Program-made: the position numbers and the translations under genes | Shown: in pieces, positions 1 through 9,572 of the stretch | Position numbering within the stretch: position 1 is the stretch's first letter | Layout: each line of letters opens with the position of its first letter | Notes under the pieces: generated by a model | The model's database searches: none | What the model saw: only the letters and a program-made list of their open reading frames with translations | What the model was told of the DNA's origin: nothing | NCBI GenBank assembly: GCA_947492525.1 | Contig: CANLNQ010000039.1 | Coordinates: 1 to 51,029, forward strand | Direction of reading: 5' to 3' | Source of the DNA: an uncultured Granulosicoccus sp. | Lineage (GTDB): Bacteria > Pseudomonadota > Gammaproteobacteria > Granulosicoccales > Granulosicoccaceae | DNA: 51,029 nt

Positions 1-118
1 AGAAGCTGGCCAGGCAAAGTCCGACTACAGAATGACGGTGATGTAGCGGATCAGACAATAATGCAACTCAGGAGATTTATCATGAGGCACTGAACACACT
101 GATCGAGGCCAGTTTTGG
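1..118. other. Window edge downstream of recO, no supported gene
   Basis: This edge holds no gene I can support. A plus-strand frame is open from 42 to the TAG at 120-122, overlapping the recO stop, but it is under 30 codons and has no recognisable content. In many gammaproteobacteria pdxJ follows recO, but no pdxJ start is visible here. Confidence 0.4.
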
Positions 119-985
119 TTAGTCGCGTCTTGCCAGAGACTCAAACAACTCACGACTCCTGAGCGGCCGATCGCCCAGATGCACGCGCAATATGCGCCGC
201 ATCAATCCACGTGCTTCCTTGAGCACCTCTGGATCATCCAGTTCCAGGGCTGCCAGGGCCAGCAATGTGCGCCCACTGACCAGCATGCCCTCATCCAGAG
301 TCATGCCATCGGCATGCAGACCAGGGTCCCGACTGTCGCCTTCGCCCATGCGGGTTTTTTCCTTCTGTATACCAAGGCTCCGATCATCATCCAGTGACCG
401 GTTCTGCACGATCGCAATGGCGTTGGACGGATGATAGCGATACTCGCGATCAGCCTGCACCGTTTCGCCGTTTGGTGTGCAGCGCGCCAGATCGGGCAAT
501 ACGGCCAGCGCATCGAGCAGCTGCAATTCGAACAGACGCAAAACGGCTTCCATGACTGGCTGGCCGGGCTCCCCCAGCGCTCCCAGGTCATTCAAGGCGA
601 CCATGTAGTGGGCAAAGACTTCGGTGTTCGGCTGATCCTTGCCCAGCAGGCGCATCACCAATTCGTTGATGTAATACCCGCAGGCAAGTGCCACGTCCGC
701 CAGTGGCACGGCAGCACCGGACTCTTCGATGCCCGTCAGCGTACGCATATCGCTATGGCCAACCCAGGACAGCAACAGTGGACGGAACGGCTGATACAGA
801 GCTCTGACCTGAGGTCGGGACGCCCGCGCACTCTTGGCCATCATGCTGATGCGACCATGGCTCAGCGTGAAGGCGTCAACGATGTAACTCGATTCCTGCC
901 ACTCGGTGTAATGCAGTATGTAGGCAGCCTGCAGCGACGTACTGACACTGTCGTCACCCATCATGCGCTCGGCACCCGATGGCAT
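119..985 (-). CDS. recO: DNA repair protein RecO
   Basis: RecO mediates loading of RecA onto SSB-coated single strands in the RecFOR recombination pathway (family knowledge). The N-terminal OB-fold region (about residues 17-95) begins with the typical AYILHYTEWQESS stretch and runs through TLSHGRISMMAKSAR. A helical C-terminal domain follows and ends with the family motif LGDRPLRSRELF. At 288 residues it is longer than the usual ~240; part of the excess is a charged stretch near residues 194-232 that looks inserted. The start is uncertain: ATG at 964 or 961 (residues 8 and 9) is as plausible as 985. It is the last gene of the block after era (stop at 998), so probably co-transcribed and translationally close. 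Confidence 0.93.
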   Translation of the reverse strand: MPSGAERMMGDDSVSTSLQAAYILHYTEWQESSYIVDAFTLSHGRISMMAKSARASRPQVRALYQPFRPLLLSWVGHSDMRTLTGIEESGAAVPLADVALACGYYINELVMRLLGKDQPNTEVFAHYMVALNDLGALGEPGQPVMEAVLRLFELQLLDALAVLPDLARCTPNGETVQADREYRYHPSNAIAIVQNRSLDDDRSLGIQKEKTRMGEGDSRDPGLHADGMTLDEGMLVSGRTLLALAALELDDPEVLKEARGLMRRILRVHLGDRPLRSRELFESLARRD

Positions 986-997
986 GGCGACAGGATG

Positions 998-1885
998 CTA
1001 CTGATCGTCATACCCCAGGCTGCGAAGAGCGCGCTCGTCATCGGCCCAGCCTTCCTTGACCCGAACCCAGAGTTGAAGAAAGACCTTGGTACCGAACAGC
1101 GTTTCCAGCGTGCCGCGAGCGCGTGACCCAACCTCCTTGAGCTGCGCGCCGCCACGGCCGATGACAATGCCCTTCTGGCTGGGCTTGTCTACCCAGATAA
1201 CGGCACCGATACGCAGCAGATCCGGACTTTCCTCGAAAGTCTCGATCTCCACCGACAAGGCGTAGGGCAACTCCGCGGACAAGAGTCTCGTCAACTGCTC
1301 GCGCACCGCTTCAGCGGCAAGAAACCGTGATGAGCGATCAGTCAATTCGTCTTCATCATATTGCCAGGGGGCTTCCGGAATGAGCTTGCCAACACTCTCC
1401 TCCAGCGCATCGAGACCCGAGCGTTTCTGCGCAGAAATCAACATGACCCCCTGCAGACGCTCGTGACCCGGCAACTTGGCAAGAAACGGCAGCATGTCCT
1501 CCTTGCGCTTGACCGTATCGATCTTGTTGACCGCAATGAAGAACGGAACGCCGGATTGGCTGACCAGCTCGAAGGCCCTGACATCGTCGTCATTCCAGAC
1601 CATGGCCTGAACCACGAGGATGACCACATCGACATCGTGCAGGGACGTCGAGGCGGTGCGATTGAGCACCTTGTTCAGACGCTGCGTACCCGTGACATGG
1701 ATGCCAGGGGTGTCCACGTAGATGACTTGGCGCTCGCCACTGGTCTGGATACCCAGAATACTGTGTCGCGTGGTCTGCGGCTTGTGGGCCGTGATACTCA
1801 GTTTTTGTCCGATCAGCCGGTTCAGCAGCGTGGACTTGCCGACATTGGGCCGGCCAGCGATGGATACAACGCCGCAATAAGTCAT
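998..1885 (-). CDS. era: GTPase Era
   Basis: Era is an essential GTPase that binds the 3' end of 16S rRNA and helps mature the 30S subunit. The 295-residue product has the full set of G motifs: GRPNVGKST at residues 11-19, DTPG at 58-61 and NKID in the middle of the G domain. A C-terminal KH domain carries the GIVIGRGG loop. Length matches the family (about 300). It lies 50 bases downstream of rnc and just upstream of recO, the conserved rnc-era-recO order, so ribosome maturation genes are expressed together. Confidence 0.97.
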   Translation of the reverse strand: MTYCGVVSIAGRPNVGKSTLLNRLIGQKLSITAHKPQTTRHSILGIQTSGERQVIYVDTPGIHVTGTQRLNKVLNRTASTSLHDVDVVILVVQAMVWNDDDVRAFELVSQSGVPFFIAVNKIDTVKRKEDMLPFLAKLPGHERLQGVMLISAQKRSGLDALEESVGKLIPEAPWQYDEDELTDRSSRFLAAEAVREQLTRLLSAELPYALSVEIETFEESPDLLRIGAVIWVDKPSQKGIVIGRGGAQLKEVGSRARGTLETLFGTKVFLQLWVRVKEGWADDERALRSLGYDDQ

Positions 1886-1935
1886 GAAAAACGATGTCCT
1901 TGGAAAAAACGCGATGGATCGTGCAGGTGCCCAGT

Positions 1936-2628
1936 TTACTCGCTCTGGGCACTCAGTTGCTGTTGCAGATCCTCAAGCATCAACGCGGCGGCAGCCTGCT
2001 CGGCCTTTCGTCGACTGGTCGCCGTGGCCCGCACCTTCATGGACAATTCCGGCAGTGTGCAGGCGACCGTGAAACGCATGTCATGGGATTTGCCGGTGGC
2101 TTCAATCACCTCGTACTCCGGCCGGGCATAGGAGCGCCCCTGCAACAATTCCTGCAGCCGCGTCTTGGGATCCTTGAGTTCGGCGGACGGTGGAAGCTTT
2201 TCGATACGATCACCGTACAGGCGCAGCACCAGCTCTCGCGCTGCTTCGTGGCCGGCATCGAGCAGAACCGCGCCGATGATCGATTCCACGACATCGGACA
2301 GGATCGAATCACGACGAAAACCGCCGCTGCGCAGCTCTCCCACGCCCAGTTTCAGGTAATCCCCCAGTTTCAGTTCGCGGGCAATTTCTGCCAGCGTACT
2401 CTGACGGACAAGGCTGGCACGCAGCCGACTCAACGCCCCCTCGTCCTCATCACTGCGTTGTCGATACAGCTCGGAGGCAATCACGAAGTTCAGGAAGCTG
2501 TCGCCGAGGAACTCCAGGCGCTCATAGTTGTGAGAGCCGCTTGAGCGATGCGACAGAGCCTCATCCAGCAACGCCTCGTCGGAGAAGTGATGATTCAGTT
2601 GTCTTGTCAAAATGCCGAGATCTGCCAT
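1936..2628 (-). CDS. rnc: Ribonuclease III
   Basis: RNase III cleaves double-stranded RNA, including the 16S/23S rRNA precursor. The 230-residue protein has the signature ERLEFLGDS at residues 36-44 (metal ligands E39 and D43) and the second acidic pair D112 and E115 in SDVVESIIGA. A C-terminal double-stranded RNA-binding domain ends with RRKAEQAAAALML. Length is typical (about 226). It sits between the DUF4845 gene and era. The ribosome-binding site is weak, consistent with expression as part of an upstream-initiated transcript. Confidence 0.97.
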   Translation of the reverse strand: MADLGILTRQLNHHFSDEALLDEALSHRSSGSHNYERLEFLGDSFLNFVIASELYRQRSDEDEGALSRLRASLVRQSTLAEIARELKLGDYLKLGVGELRSGGFRRDSILSDVVESIIGAVLLDAGHEAARELVLRLYGDRIEKLPPSAELKDPKTRLQELLQGRSYARPEYEVIEATGKSHDMRFTVACTLPELSMKVRATATSRRKAEQAAAALMLEDLQQQLSAQSE

Positions 2629-2673
2629 GCGCGCACTTTACCAGTGCTGAGAGCTCAGCGCACAGTTCCTGCG

Positions 2674-3114
2674 TCAGGGAACTGATGTAGCCTCTTTGTT
2701 GAAAGAGGTCACCACATCGATGTTGCTGAACAGATTTTCGCGCTTTTCGTATTCAACCGACACGATATAACCGCGCTTGCCATCCTTTTTCAGCTTGATG
2801 GTGTCCTCGGGCTTGAGATCCCAGAGATTGTTGGTGCGGTAGGCCTGGTGGATGTACTGGTACACCTTGCTGCGAGGCTGCTTCATCAGCTCGGGATTGG
2901 CAGCAACATCATCAGCGATCTTGCTGACGGTCCAGCTCTCCATGTAGTTCGGTCCCACCTTGAACGCGAACAGACCCAGGAAAATACTGATGGCCATGAT
3001 GACCAGTATCGTCAACATTCCCATGCCACGTTGATGCTTCAAAGCCGGCTCACCACGAAAGCGCGGGTGGGCGGCGGACACGGGCTGTAGCGTGCGGTTC
3101 TGCGTGGAACTCAT
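2674..3114 (-). CDS. DUF4845 family membrane-anchored protein
   Basis: This is a small protein of unknown function, usually found between lepB and rnc in gammaproteobacteria. I chose the ATG at 3114 because GAGGG lies about 10 bases upstream; a longer open frame begins at 3192 but its extra 26 residues look non-coding. The 146-residue product has a single hydrophobic segment after QRGMGML (TILVIMAISIFLGLFAFK), pilin-like in look, and a C-terminal extracytoplasmic domain with basic and aromatic residues (KRGYIVSVEYEKR). The membrane anchor next to signal peptidase suggests an envelope role, but that is only context. Confidence 0.85.
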   Translation of the reverse strand: MSSTQNRTLQPVSAAHPRFRGEPALKHQRGMGMLTILVIMAISIFLGLFAFKVGPNYMESWTVSKIADDVAANPELMKQPRSKVYQYIHQAYRTNNLWDLKPEDTIKLKKDGKRGYIVSVEYEKRENLFSNIDVVTSFNKEATSVP

Positions 3115-3315
3115 CTGATCGGTACCCTCATACTGACGCGAGGAGATACCCCTCCCGGGTATCCCTTGAACGAAGGCGGGGAGAAAGCACACAGCTGTTG
3201 CTTCAGCACACCCCGCTTCACCATAGAGCGTCAGATTCAGCTCATACCTGAGCGAAAAGGCAGGGTCAGTCCTGCTGCCGAGGTCACGAAGGACAGATCA
3301 GCAGGTCAATCTGTG

Positions 3316-3339
3316 CGGCCGTTAACACTTCAACGGCCG
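3316..3339 (-). terminator. Hairpin after lepB
   Basis: Perfect 8-bp inverted repeat CGGCCGTT / AACGGCCG with an 8-base loop, 12 bases past the lepB stop. No T-tract follows, so it could be an RNA-processing or attenuation hairpin rather than a complete terminator. Confidence 0.4.
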
Positions 3340-3350
3340 GCACCCCCGTA

Positions 3351-4148
3351 TCACTTGATCGAGGAAAACAGACGATCCCAGATAAGGCCGCCGTTCCAGT
3401 GCATCCAGATATACCTGGCCTCACCCACCAGGTTCTCCTCGGGCACGAAGCCCCAGAACCGGCTGTCATTGCTGCGGTCCCGGTTGTCACCGACCATGAA
3501 GTAATGGCCCTCGGGTACGGTGAACGTGCCCGATCGCTTCGGATACTCATCAGTGAACTGGAGTATGTCGTGCTCGACCTCCCCTATCTTCTCCTGATTC
3601 ACGATGGCTCCCGGTACCGGCATGTTGTTCACCGGACTCACATAGGGCTCACCACCGGTGACGGGCATCGCTTCCCCATTGATGACGAACTGCCGGTCGT
3701 CGTACATCACCGTATCGCCCGGCAGACCGACCACACGCTTGATGTAATCCAGGCTTGGGTCCTGTGGATAGCGAAACACCGCCACATCGCCGCGCTCCGG
3801 TTCGCCGGTATCCAGAATCTTGGTGTTGACCACCGGCAGTCGCACACCATAGCTGAACTTGTTGACCAGGATGAAATCACCAATCAACAGGGTCGGGATC
3901 ATGGAGCCTGATGGAATGCGGAAGGGTTCGAACAGGAATGAGCGCAATACCAGTACGACCAGCAGGACCGGGAAGAACGACTGAGCATACTCCACCAATA
4001 CCGGCAGCTCGCCGTTCTTGTCGCTCATGGCCTCACGACGCTTCGGTGCAAACAGCAAGGCGTCCAACAGCCAGATGAGGCCTGTGACCCCGGTGGCAAT
4101 TACCAACAACAATGGAAAATTCAATTTATCAGCCCAGCTCGACGGCAT
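3351..4148 (-). CDS. lepB: Signal peptidase I
   Basis: LepB is the inner-membrane serine protease that removes signal peptides from exported proteins. The 265-residue product has two N-terminal membrane segments (about residues 11-33 and 57-72). The catalytic Ser82 lies in PSGSMIPTL and the general-base Lys137 in YIKRVVGLPGD. The C-terminal box GDNRDRSNDSRFWG is intact. The start ATG shares one base with the lepA stop (TGATG at 4150-4146), so the two genes are translationally coupled in the classic lepA-lepB pair. Confidence 0.97.
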   Translation of the reverse strand: MPSSWADKLNFPLLLVIATGVTGLIWLLDALLFAPKRREAMSDKNGELPVLVEYAQSFFPVLLVVLVLRSFLFEPFRIPSGSMIPTLLIGDFILVNKFSYGVRLPVVNTKILDTGEPERGDVAVFRYPQDPSLDYIKRVVGLPGDTVMYDDRQFVINGEAMPVTGGEPYVSPVNNMPVPGAIVNQEKIGEVEHDILQFTDEYPKRSGTFTVPEGHYFMVGDNRDRSNDSRFWGFVPEENLVGEARYIWMHWNGGLIWDRLFSSIK

Positions 4149-5944
4149 CAGTTACGGTCCACTTGTAGAACAGCCAGAAATGCCTCTTGCGGTATCTCGA
4201 CCTTGCCTACCTGTTTCATGCGGCGCTTGCCTGCTTTCTGCTTTTCCAGCAGCTTGCGTTTACGTGACACATCACCGCCATAACACTTGGCGGTAACGTT
4301 CTTGCGCAAGGCCTTGATCGATGAGCGCGCGATGATGTGCGAACCGATGGCAGCCTGCACGGCAACTTCGAACATCTGGCGCGGAATGATCTCCTTCATG
4401 CGTTCCGCCAGTTCTCGTCCACGACTCTGAGAGCGATCCCGGTGAATGATGGACGCCAGCGCATCGACCTTGTCGCCATTGATCAGGATATCTACCTTCA
4501 CCAGATCGGCCTTCTGGAAGCACTTGAACTCGTAGTCGAAGGACGCATAGCCCTTGCTGACGGACTTCAGACGGTCGAAGAAATCCAGTACCACCTCAGA
4601 CAATGGCAGCTCGTAGGTCATCTGCACCTGACGACCGAGATACTGCATGCTGACCTGCACACCACGCTTCTCCACGCACAGGCCGATGACTTCGCCCACG
4701 TAGTCCTGAGGCAGCAGCAGATTGGCTCGAATGATCGGTTCCCTGATCTCATCGATCACATTGACCATCGGCAACTCCGACGGATTGTGGATATAGGTCA
4801 GCTCGCCCTTGGTATCGAGAATTTCATAGACCACGGTAGGCGCCGTGGAGATGAGATCCAGATTGTATTCACGTTCCAGTCGCTCCTGCACGATCTCCAT
4901 GTGCAGCATGCCCAGAAAGCCACAGCGGAACCCGAAACCCAGCGCACTGGAGGATTCCGGCTCGAAATGCAAGGCAGCATCGTTCAGGCGCAACTTCGAC
5001 AGTGCTTCGCGAAAGGCTTCGTAGTCATCACTTTCGATGGGGAACAGACCCGCGAAGACTCGCGGCTGCACTTCCTTGAAGCCTGGCAGCGGTTCAGCGG
5101 CCGGGCGACTGGCCAGTGTGATCGTGTCACCGACCCGTGCTGCCTCGATTTCCTTGATACCGGCGATGATGAATCCGACCTCACCGGCCGCCAGCTTGTC
5201 ACGTGTCTGTCGCTTGGGCGTGAAGATACCGACATCATCCGCCTGGAAGGTGCGACCGGTGGACATGATCTGGATCTTGGAACGACGCTCGATGGTGCCC
5301 TCGATGACACGTACCAGCGTCACGACGCCGACATAGGCATCGAACCAGGAATCGATGATCAAGGCTTTGGCAGGCGCATCGTAGTCACCCTTGGGCGGTG
5401 GTACGCGGGCGACCAACTGCTCCAGAAGGTCCTCGATTCCGACACCGGTCTTGGCACTGACATGCACGGCATCGTGCGCCTCGATTCCGATGATTTCCTC
5501 GATTTCGTCGACCACGCGTTCCGGATCGGCCGCTGGCAGATCGATCTTGTTGAGTACGGGGATGACTTCCAGATCCTGCTCGATGGCGGTGTAGCAGTTG
5601 GCCACACTCTGCGCTTCCACCCCTTGCGAGGCATCCACCACCAGCAAGGCGCCTTCACAGGCAGACAGTGAGCGCGAGACTTCGTAGGAGAAGTCGACAT
5701 GTCCGGGCGTATCAATGAAATTCAGATGATAGGTTTCACCGTCTCGCGCCTTGTAGTCAAGCGATACCGCCTGCGCCTTGATGGTGATGCCGCGTTCCTG
5801 TTCGATATCCATGGAATCGAGCACTTGCGAGCTCATTTCACGGGCAGTCAGACCACCACAGACCTGAATGAACCGATCGGCTATCGTGGACTTGCCATGA
5901 TCGATATGGGCAATGATCGAGAAATTGCGTATGTTTTGCTGCAT
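4148..5944 (-). CDS. lepA: Elongation factor 4 (LepA)
   Basis: LepA is a ribosome-binding translational GTPase implicated in 30S assembly and in resolving stalled elongation. The 598-residue product matches the family length. It begins with the G domain: AHIDHGKST at residues 12-20, the switch region [18 protein letters not shown] and NKIDLPAAD. Elongation-factor-like domains follow, with the LepA-specific C-terminal domain at the end ([20 protein letters not shown]). It follows the glutaredoxin-like gene by 21 bases and overlaps lepB. Confidence 0.98.
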   Translation of the reverse strand: MQQNIRNFSIIAHIDHGKSTIADRFIQVCGGLTAREMSSQVLDSMDIEQERGITIKAQAVSLDYKARDGETYHLNFIDTPGHVDFSYEVSRSLSACEGALLVVDASQGVEAQSVANCYTAIEQDLEVIPVLNKIDLPAADPERVVDEIEEIIGIEAHDAVHVSAKTGVGIEDLLEQLVARVPPPKGDYDAPAKALIIDSWFDAYVGVVTLVRVIEGTIERRSKIQIMSTGRTFQADDVGIFTPKRQTRDKLAAGEVGFIIAGIKEIEAARVGDTITLASRPAAEPLPGFKEVQPRVFAGLFPIESDDYEAFREALSKLRLNDAALHFEPESSSALGFGFRCGFLGMLHMEIVQERLEREYNLDLISTAPTVVYEILDTKGELTYIHNPSELPMVNVIDEIREPIIRANLLLPQDYVGEVIGLCVEKRGVQVSMQYLGRQVQMTYELPLSEVVLDFFDRLKSVSKGYASFDYEFKCFQKADLVKVDILINGDKVDALASIIHRDRSQSRGRELAERMKEIIPRQMFEVAVQAAIGSHIIARSSIKALRKNVTAKCYGGDVSRKRKLLEKQKAGKRRMKQVGKVEIPQEAFLAVLQVDRN

Positions 5945-5965
5945 GCGGTCGGATTCGGGGAGGCG

Positions 5966-6421
5966 TTACCTGTACACGGGCACGGAGCACGCGGCAGGGA
6001 GTGGCTTATTGTAGCTTGCAAGAGCCTCTCTCACGGCCACAAGATCCAAAAAGTGTTCACACAATTCCTGCAGAATCGCGTTTTTCAACCGATTCTCGTC
6101 GCAGCCGGCCTGATCTGTCGCCGCGTCCGTGGCCGCATTCGCCCGATGACCCGCGGATGACACTGCCTTCGAGCCGCTCCGCGACTGCTGCAGAGCGGAA
6201 TACCGTCTGACCAGACTCAAGACCGGCACACGGACGTTATAGGCCTCACGCAACTCCTCATCCTCATCGATGTCGATCAATGTGAGCCGAAACGCACCCG
6301 GTTCGAACAGCTCCTTCAGCTGCTGCTGCATGTCCTCACACAGGTGGCAGCCTTCCCTGAAATGCATGACGAGTTCAGGCAAGTGCGGGTCCGTTGCCGA
6401 CTCTGGCGACCATTGGCTCAC
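5966..6421 (-). CDS. Glutaredoxin-like (thioredoxin-fold) protein
   Basis: The N-terminal half has a thioredoxin-fold beginning (LVMHFREGCHLCEDM) with a CHLC redox motif, followed by a cis-proline region (VRVPVLSL). This matches the small glutaredoxin family that often lies between degP and lepA. The C-terminal ~60 residues (Ser/Ala-rich, then helical LKNAILQELCEHFLDLVAV) extend beyond a minimal domain, and the protein is longer (151) than the usual ~90. The stop of the protease gene is 7 bases downstream of its start region, so it is in the same transcript. Substrate unknown. Confidence 0.8.
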   Translation of the reverse strand: MSQWSPESATDPHLPELVMHFREGCHLCEDMQQQLKELFEPGAFRLTLIDIDEDEELREAYNVRVPVLSLVRRYSALQQSRSGSKAVSSAGHRANAATDAATDQAGCDENRLKNAILQELCEHFLDLVAVREALASYNKPLPAACSVPVYR

Positions 6422-6427
6422 GCTCAG

Positions 6428-7873
6428 TCACTCTTCCAGTTGCAAGGCGAGAAAGACCGGTCCGTCGCTGCGGTGTACGAGTACGGCCACCGACTTGCGA
6501 TCACCCAGTTCACTGAGTACCTTTTCAACATCCGAGGCGGAATCCACGGGTCGGTTGTCGATTGTCGAGATCACATCACCCTCACGAATGCCCGCCTGCT
6601 GTGCCGGCCCGCCCGCTTCCACACCCGAGACCAGCACACCTCCCTTGTCGATAGCCAGAGCCTCACGCGTCTGCGCATCCAGTGGTGACACCGTCAGCTC
6701 GAGCACGTTGGGTGTGACCACCGTCGGTACACGCATGCTCTGGCGCAATTCGTCATCACTGGGCAGTTCACCGATATTGACGATCAATTCCATTGGTTTG
6801 CCCTGTCGCACCACCTTCAGTGTGGCATCACTGTTGGCCGGTACACGGCCCACCAACGGCGGCAGGGATGATGAACGCTCTATCTGCCGGCCCTCGAAAT
6901 GAGTGATGATATCGTTCACCAGCAGGCCGGAATCGGCAGCAGGACTGTCCGGCAGTATATTGGCCACCAGTGCGCCATAGGCTCGGTCCATCCCGGAGGA
7001 ATCGGCACGTTCCATGGTCACTTCCTGGATGATCACGCCGAGCCACCCTCTGGCCACGCGCCCCTTTTCACGAAGCTGGTCGGCGACATCCATTGCCATT
7101 TCAATCGGAATGGCGAAGGAAAGTCCCATGAAACTGCCGGTGCGGCTGTAGATCTGGCTGTTGATACCGATCACGTCACCATCAAGGTTGAACAAGGGCC
7201 CACCCGAGTTGCCCGGGTTGATGGCCACGTCCGTCTGAATGAAAGGCACATAGCTCTCATTGGGCAGAGCGCGCTCGGTGGCGCTGACAATACCGGCAGT
7301 GACTGAAAAATCGAACCCGAAAGGCGAGCCTATCGCCAACACCCACTCCCCCACTTCCAGGGCATCACTGTTACCGATGCTGACCACGTGCAGATCGTTT
7401 GCGTCGATCTTCAGCAAGGCCACGTCGGAGCGCGGATCCGTGCCGACGACCTCGGCGATCAATTGACGCCGATCGTGCAATCGCACAAGCACCTCGTCGG
7501 CGGATTCAACCACGTGATTGTTGGTCAGGATGTAGCCATCCTCGGAAATGATGAAACCCGAGCCCAACGCCTCATTCTCGAAGAATTCGCGAGGCTGCTC
7601 CTGCTCCTGATAGCGCTTCAACAGATCGTCGATATCCTCATCATCCACTCCCGGCACCTGTGGACGTGAATCCAGAGTGGGCGGCATCTGCGAGATACTG
7701 ATATTGACGACCGACTCGTGGTTCCTCTTCACCAGCGATGTGAAATCGGGCAAGGAGGACTGTAGCGCCTGGGCTGTCGAGGCCATCGACGACAGGACCA
7801 GCAGACAGCCACACAACGCGGCTGCAGATAGTCGAGAGCGTCTTGAAACGACCGTGGGATGGGTGGACATCAT
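6428..7873 (-). CDS. mucD: Periplasmic serine protease DegP/MucD (HtrA family)
   Basis: HtrA-family protease/chaperone of the periplasm that degrades misfolded envelope proteins; in Pseudomonas MucD restrains the sigma-E/AlgU response. I take the ATG at 7873 as the start because it has GGAAAG just upstream and gives a clean signal peptide ending near AQA (residues 34-36); the open frame continues to 8104 but overlaps rseC. The 481-residue protein has the catalytic triad His120 (TNNHVV), Asp150 (SDVALLK) and Ser223 (NPGNSGGP), then two PDZ domains (about 275-370 and 385-480). The start overlaps the rseC stop (ATGATG), implying translational coupling. degP versus mucD naming is by context. Confidence 0.93.
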   Translation of the reverse strand: MMSTHPTVVSRRSRLSAAALCGCLLVLSSMASTAQALQSSLPDFTSLVKRNHESVVNISISQMPPTLDSRPQVPGVDDEDIDDLLKRYQEQEQPREFFENEALGSGFIISEDGYILTNNHVVESADEVLVRLHDRRQLIAEVVGTDPRSDVALLKIDANDLHVVSIGNSDALEVGEWVLAIGSPFGFDFSVTAGIVSATERALPNESYVPFIQTDVAINPGNSGGPLFNLDGDVIGINSQIYSRTGSFMGLSFAIPIEMAMDVADQLREKGRVARGWLGVIIQEVTMERADSSGMDRAYGALVANILPDSPAADSGLLVNDIITHFEGRQIERSSSLPPLVGRVPANSDATLKVVRQGKPMELIVNIGELPSDDELRQSMRVPTVVTPNVLELTVSPLDAQTREALAIDKGGVLVSGVEAGGPAQQAGIREGDVISTIDNRPVDSASDVEKVLSELGDRKSVAVLVHRSDGPVFLALQLEE

Positions 7874-8418
7874 CGTGTTTCTTTCCGAACTGAATGCCAT
7901 GGACGCAGCGCACTGGCGTGTGTCGTGGGTGTATTGCAGACAGCTACTATACGTGCAGACTGCAGGCAGCGTCCGGCTTCTGTCCGCCGTAGCAGGCCCG
8001 GCGCAAGCTTTCGCCATGCAATTACGCCTCCAGCCAGGCCCACCAGGCCGGCAATAGCCATGAACAGATCCTGCAGAGCCAAGGACATTGAGCTCGATGG
8101 CCACAGATCATCCAGCACCAGGCTACTGGCCATGATCGTCGTCACCAGGCCGAGGGTCGGCAGACCGTAAGCACCGAAGATCAGCCACAACCAGCCGGCA
8201 TGCGCATCGTCATCGAATTCGACCACCACCTCGTCCCCTGCGGTGATCGCCTGCTCACTCGAACAGGTCAGTTCTATTCCCGCTGCTCCCTGATTGAATA
8301 TGCCAGCCCCACAACCCTGACCTTTTGCGCAGCGACTGCACTGTGAGGCCGGCTCTATCCGGATGATGGCGGATTCACCGGCCATGACCGTGTTCAGCGC
8401 ACGACCGGAGCGTCTCAT
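7870..8418 (-). CDS. rseC: SoxR-reducing/sigma-E regulatory protein RseC family (MucC)
   Basis: RseC/MucC is an inner-membrane protein encoded with rseAB; it modulates sigma-E activity and is also linked to reduction of SoxR. The product has an N-terminal cysteine cluster (CSRCAKGQGCG, about residues 27-37), as in the family, then two hydrophobic segments (LWLIFGAYGLPTLGLVTTIMA and DLFMAIAGLVGLAGGVIAW). At 182 residues it has a longer tail than usual. Its stop overlaps the start of the protease gene and it lies 51 bases after rseB. Confidence 0.88.
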   Translation of the reverse strand: MRRSGRALNTVMAGESAIIRIEPASQCSRCAKGQGCGAGIFNQGAAGIELTCSSEQAITAGDEVVVEFDDDAHAGWLWLIFGAYGLPTLGLVTTIMASSLVLDDLWPSSSMSLALQDLFMAIAGLVGLAGGVIAWRKLAPGLLRRTEAGRCLQSARIVAVCNTPTTHASALRPWHSVRKETR

Positions 8419-8469
8419 CGGGGCTTCGACACAGCCGACGCCCAGGGTGGGGACACGGACATGCCCTGT

Positions 8470-9525
8470 CTAGCGAAGATAAGCGGCCCTGGCAATCGCC
8501 TGAACCGTATCAGCCGGCACCTCACCCACCGCCGTGATGAAGGCATCATCAGTGCTCAGGCCGAAGGCGTTCATGGCGCCCATGCTCGACAAGCCGATTG
8601 CACTCTGACTCTGATCAGCACGTGCAACGTATTCGACATACACGGACACTGATGCCATTCCGTCGCTCAACATGACGTGGGTGATGGGACGCTCCTTCTT
8701 CGACATGGCGGAATAGGATTCCGACACTTCCCGGTAGCCGTCGGGCAGATTCTCGAAACTCACGCGATCGGCCTTGTCAGCCAGAATCTCCGGCAACCCG
8801 GAAGCTGCCTGCAACTTCTTGGGTTCCAGCCAGCTGATCTGCTCGTCGTCCGTGGACACCTCGAAGCGCGCAACATCGATACTCTGCGGGTATTCGATCA
8901 GGGTGAACATGACCTGCTCCACGGCACGCTGGCCATCCAGCAGCATCGAACGCAACAGCATGTGCGTCTCACGATCGATCCAGAATCGATAACCGTAGCG
9001 ATAGGTATCCGCCGGCAACACATTGACCACATGAGTGGGCAATCCGGCAACACGGTCCGGCTTGCCCATCGAAAAGCGATAGCGTTGGTTGGCGGCAAGA
9101 TCGGCATCCACCGTCGGCAGCAAATCGCGTGGCTTGGACTTGCTGACCACGACAGATTGGCTGGCAGGCCAGATACAGGTCACCAGCGAATGATTGCGGT
9201 AGACCTCCCTGGCCTCACCATCCAGCGACCGCATGCGCTCCAGCTCGCCGTTTTCATCACTGGAGTGAAGTATGTTCATCGAGGTGATGTGATTACCCTG
9301 AACATGCACGAAATTGCCTTCGTAATTCAACGTCTTCATGGCGACAGACATGGACCTGACCAGCTCGGCCGGGTCCATGGCCTGATCGGGCTCGATGTTG
9401 ACATCACTGGTACTTGCCGTAGTCGTATCAGACGCGGCATGCGTCATGCCGCCCGCCCCCATACTGACCAGTGAACTCATCAGAACCACACGCAGGGTCG
9501 TTGCAACAACTCTCTGCCCGGTCAT
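8470..9525 (-). CDS. rseB: Sigma-E regulatory periplasmic protein RseB (MucB)
   Basis: RseB binds the periplasmic part of RseA, protects it from DegS cleavage, and senses lipopolysaccharide or lipoprotein stress. The mature part has the two-domain MucB fold: a LolA-like N-terminal domain (LNYEGNFVHVQGN) and a smaller C-terminal domain (LPDGYREVSE). I prefer the ATG at 9525, which begins a signal peptide (MTGQRVVATTLRVVLMSSLVSM) and has GAGAGGG about 9 bases upstream. An alternative ATG at 9573 shares a base with the rseA stop (TGATG) and would add 16 residues. Either start keeps it coupled to rseA. Confidence 0.92.
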   Translation of the reverse strand: MTGQRVVATTLRVVLMSSLVSMGAGGMTHAASDTTTASTSDVNIEPDQAMDPAELVRSMSVAMKTLNYEGNFVHVQGNHITSMNILHSSDENGELERMRSLDGEAREVYRNHSLVTCIWPASQSVVVSKSKPRDLLPTVDADLAANQRYRFSMGKPDRVAGLPTHVVNVLPADTYRYGYRFWIDRETHMLLRSMLLDGQRAVEQVMFTLIEYPQSIDVARFEVSTDDEQISWLEPKKLQAASGLPEILADKADRVSFENLPDGYREVSESYSAMSKKERPITHVMLSDGMASVSVYVEYVARADQSQSAIGLSSMGAMNAFGLSTDDAFITAVGEVPADTVQAIARAAYLR

Positions 9526-9572
9526 GGTGTACACCCTCTCAGCTCCGAACTCAGGAAACCAACTGCTAACCA

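Noticed and set aside
42..122. Short plus-strand open frame ending at the recO stop
   Set aside because: Under 30 codons with an in-frame stop just upstream; could be a gene end only if a frameshift were assumed.
4337..5671. 444-codon plus-strand open frame opposite lepA
   Set aside because: Shadow of the highly conserved lepA frame; the His/Asp-rich translation has no recognisable domain.
7874..8104. N-terminal extension of the MucD-like protease
   Set aside because: It lies entirely inside rseC and would bury the signal peptide; the ATG at 7873 has a good ribosome-binding site.
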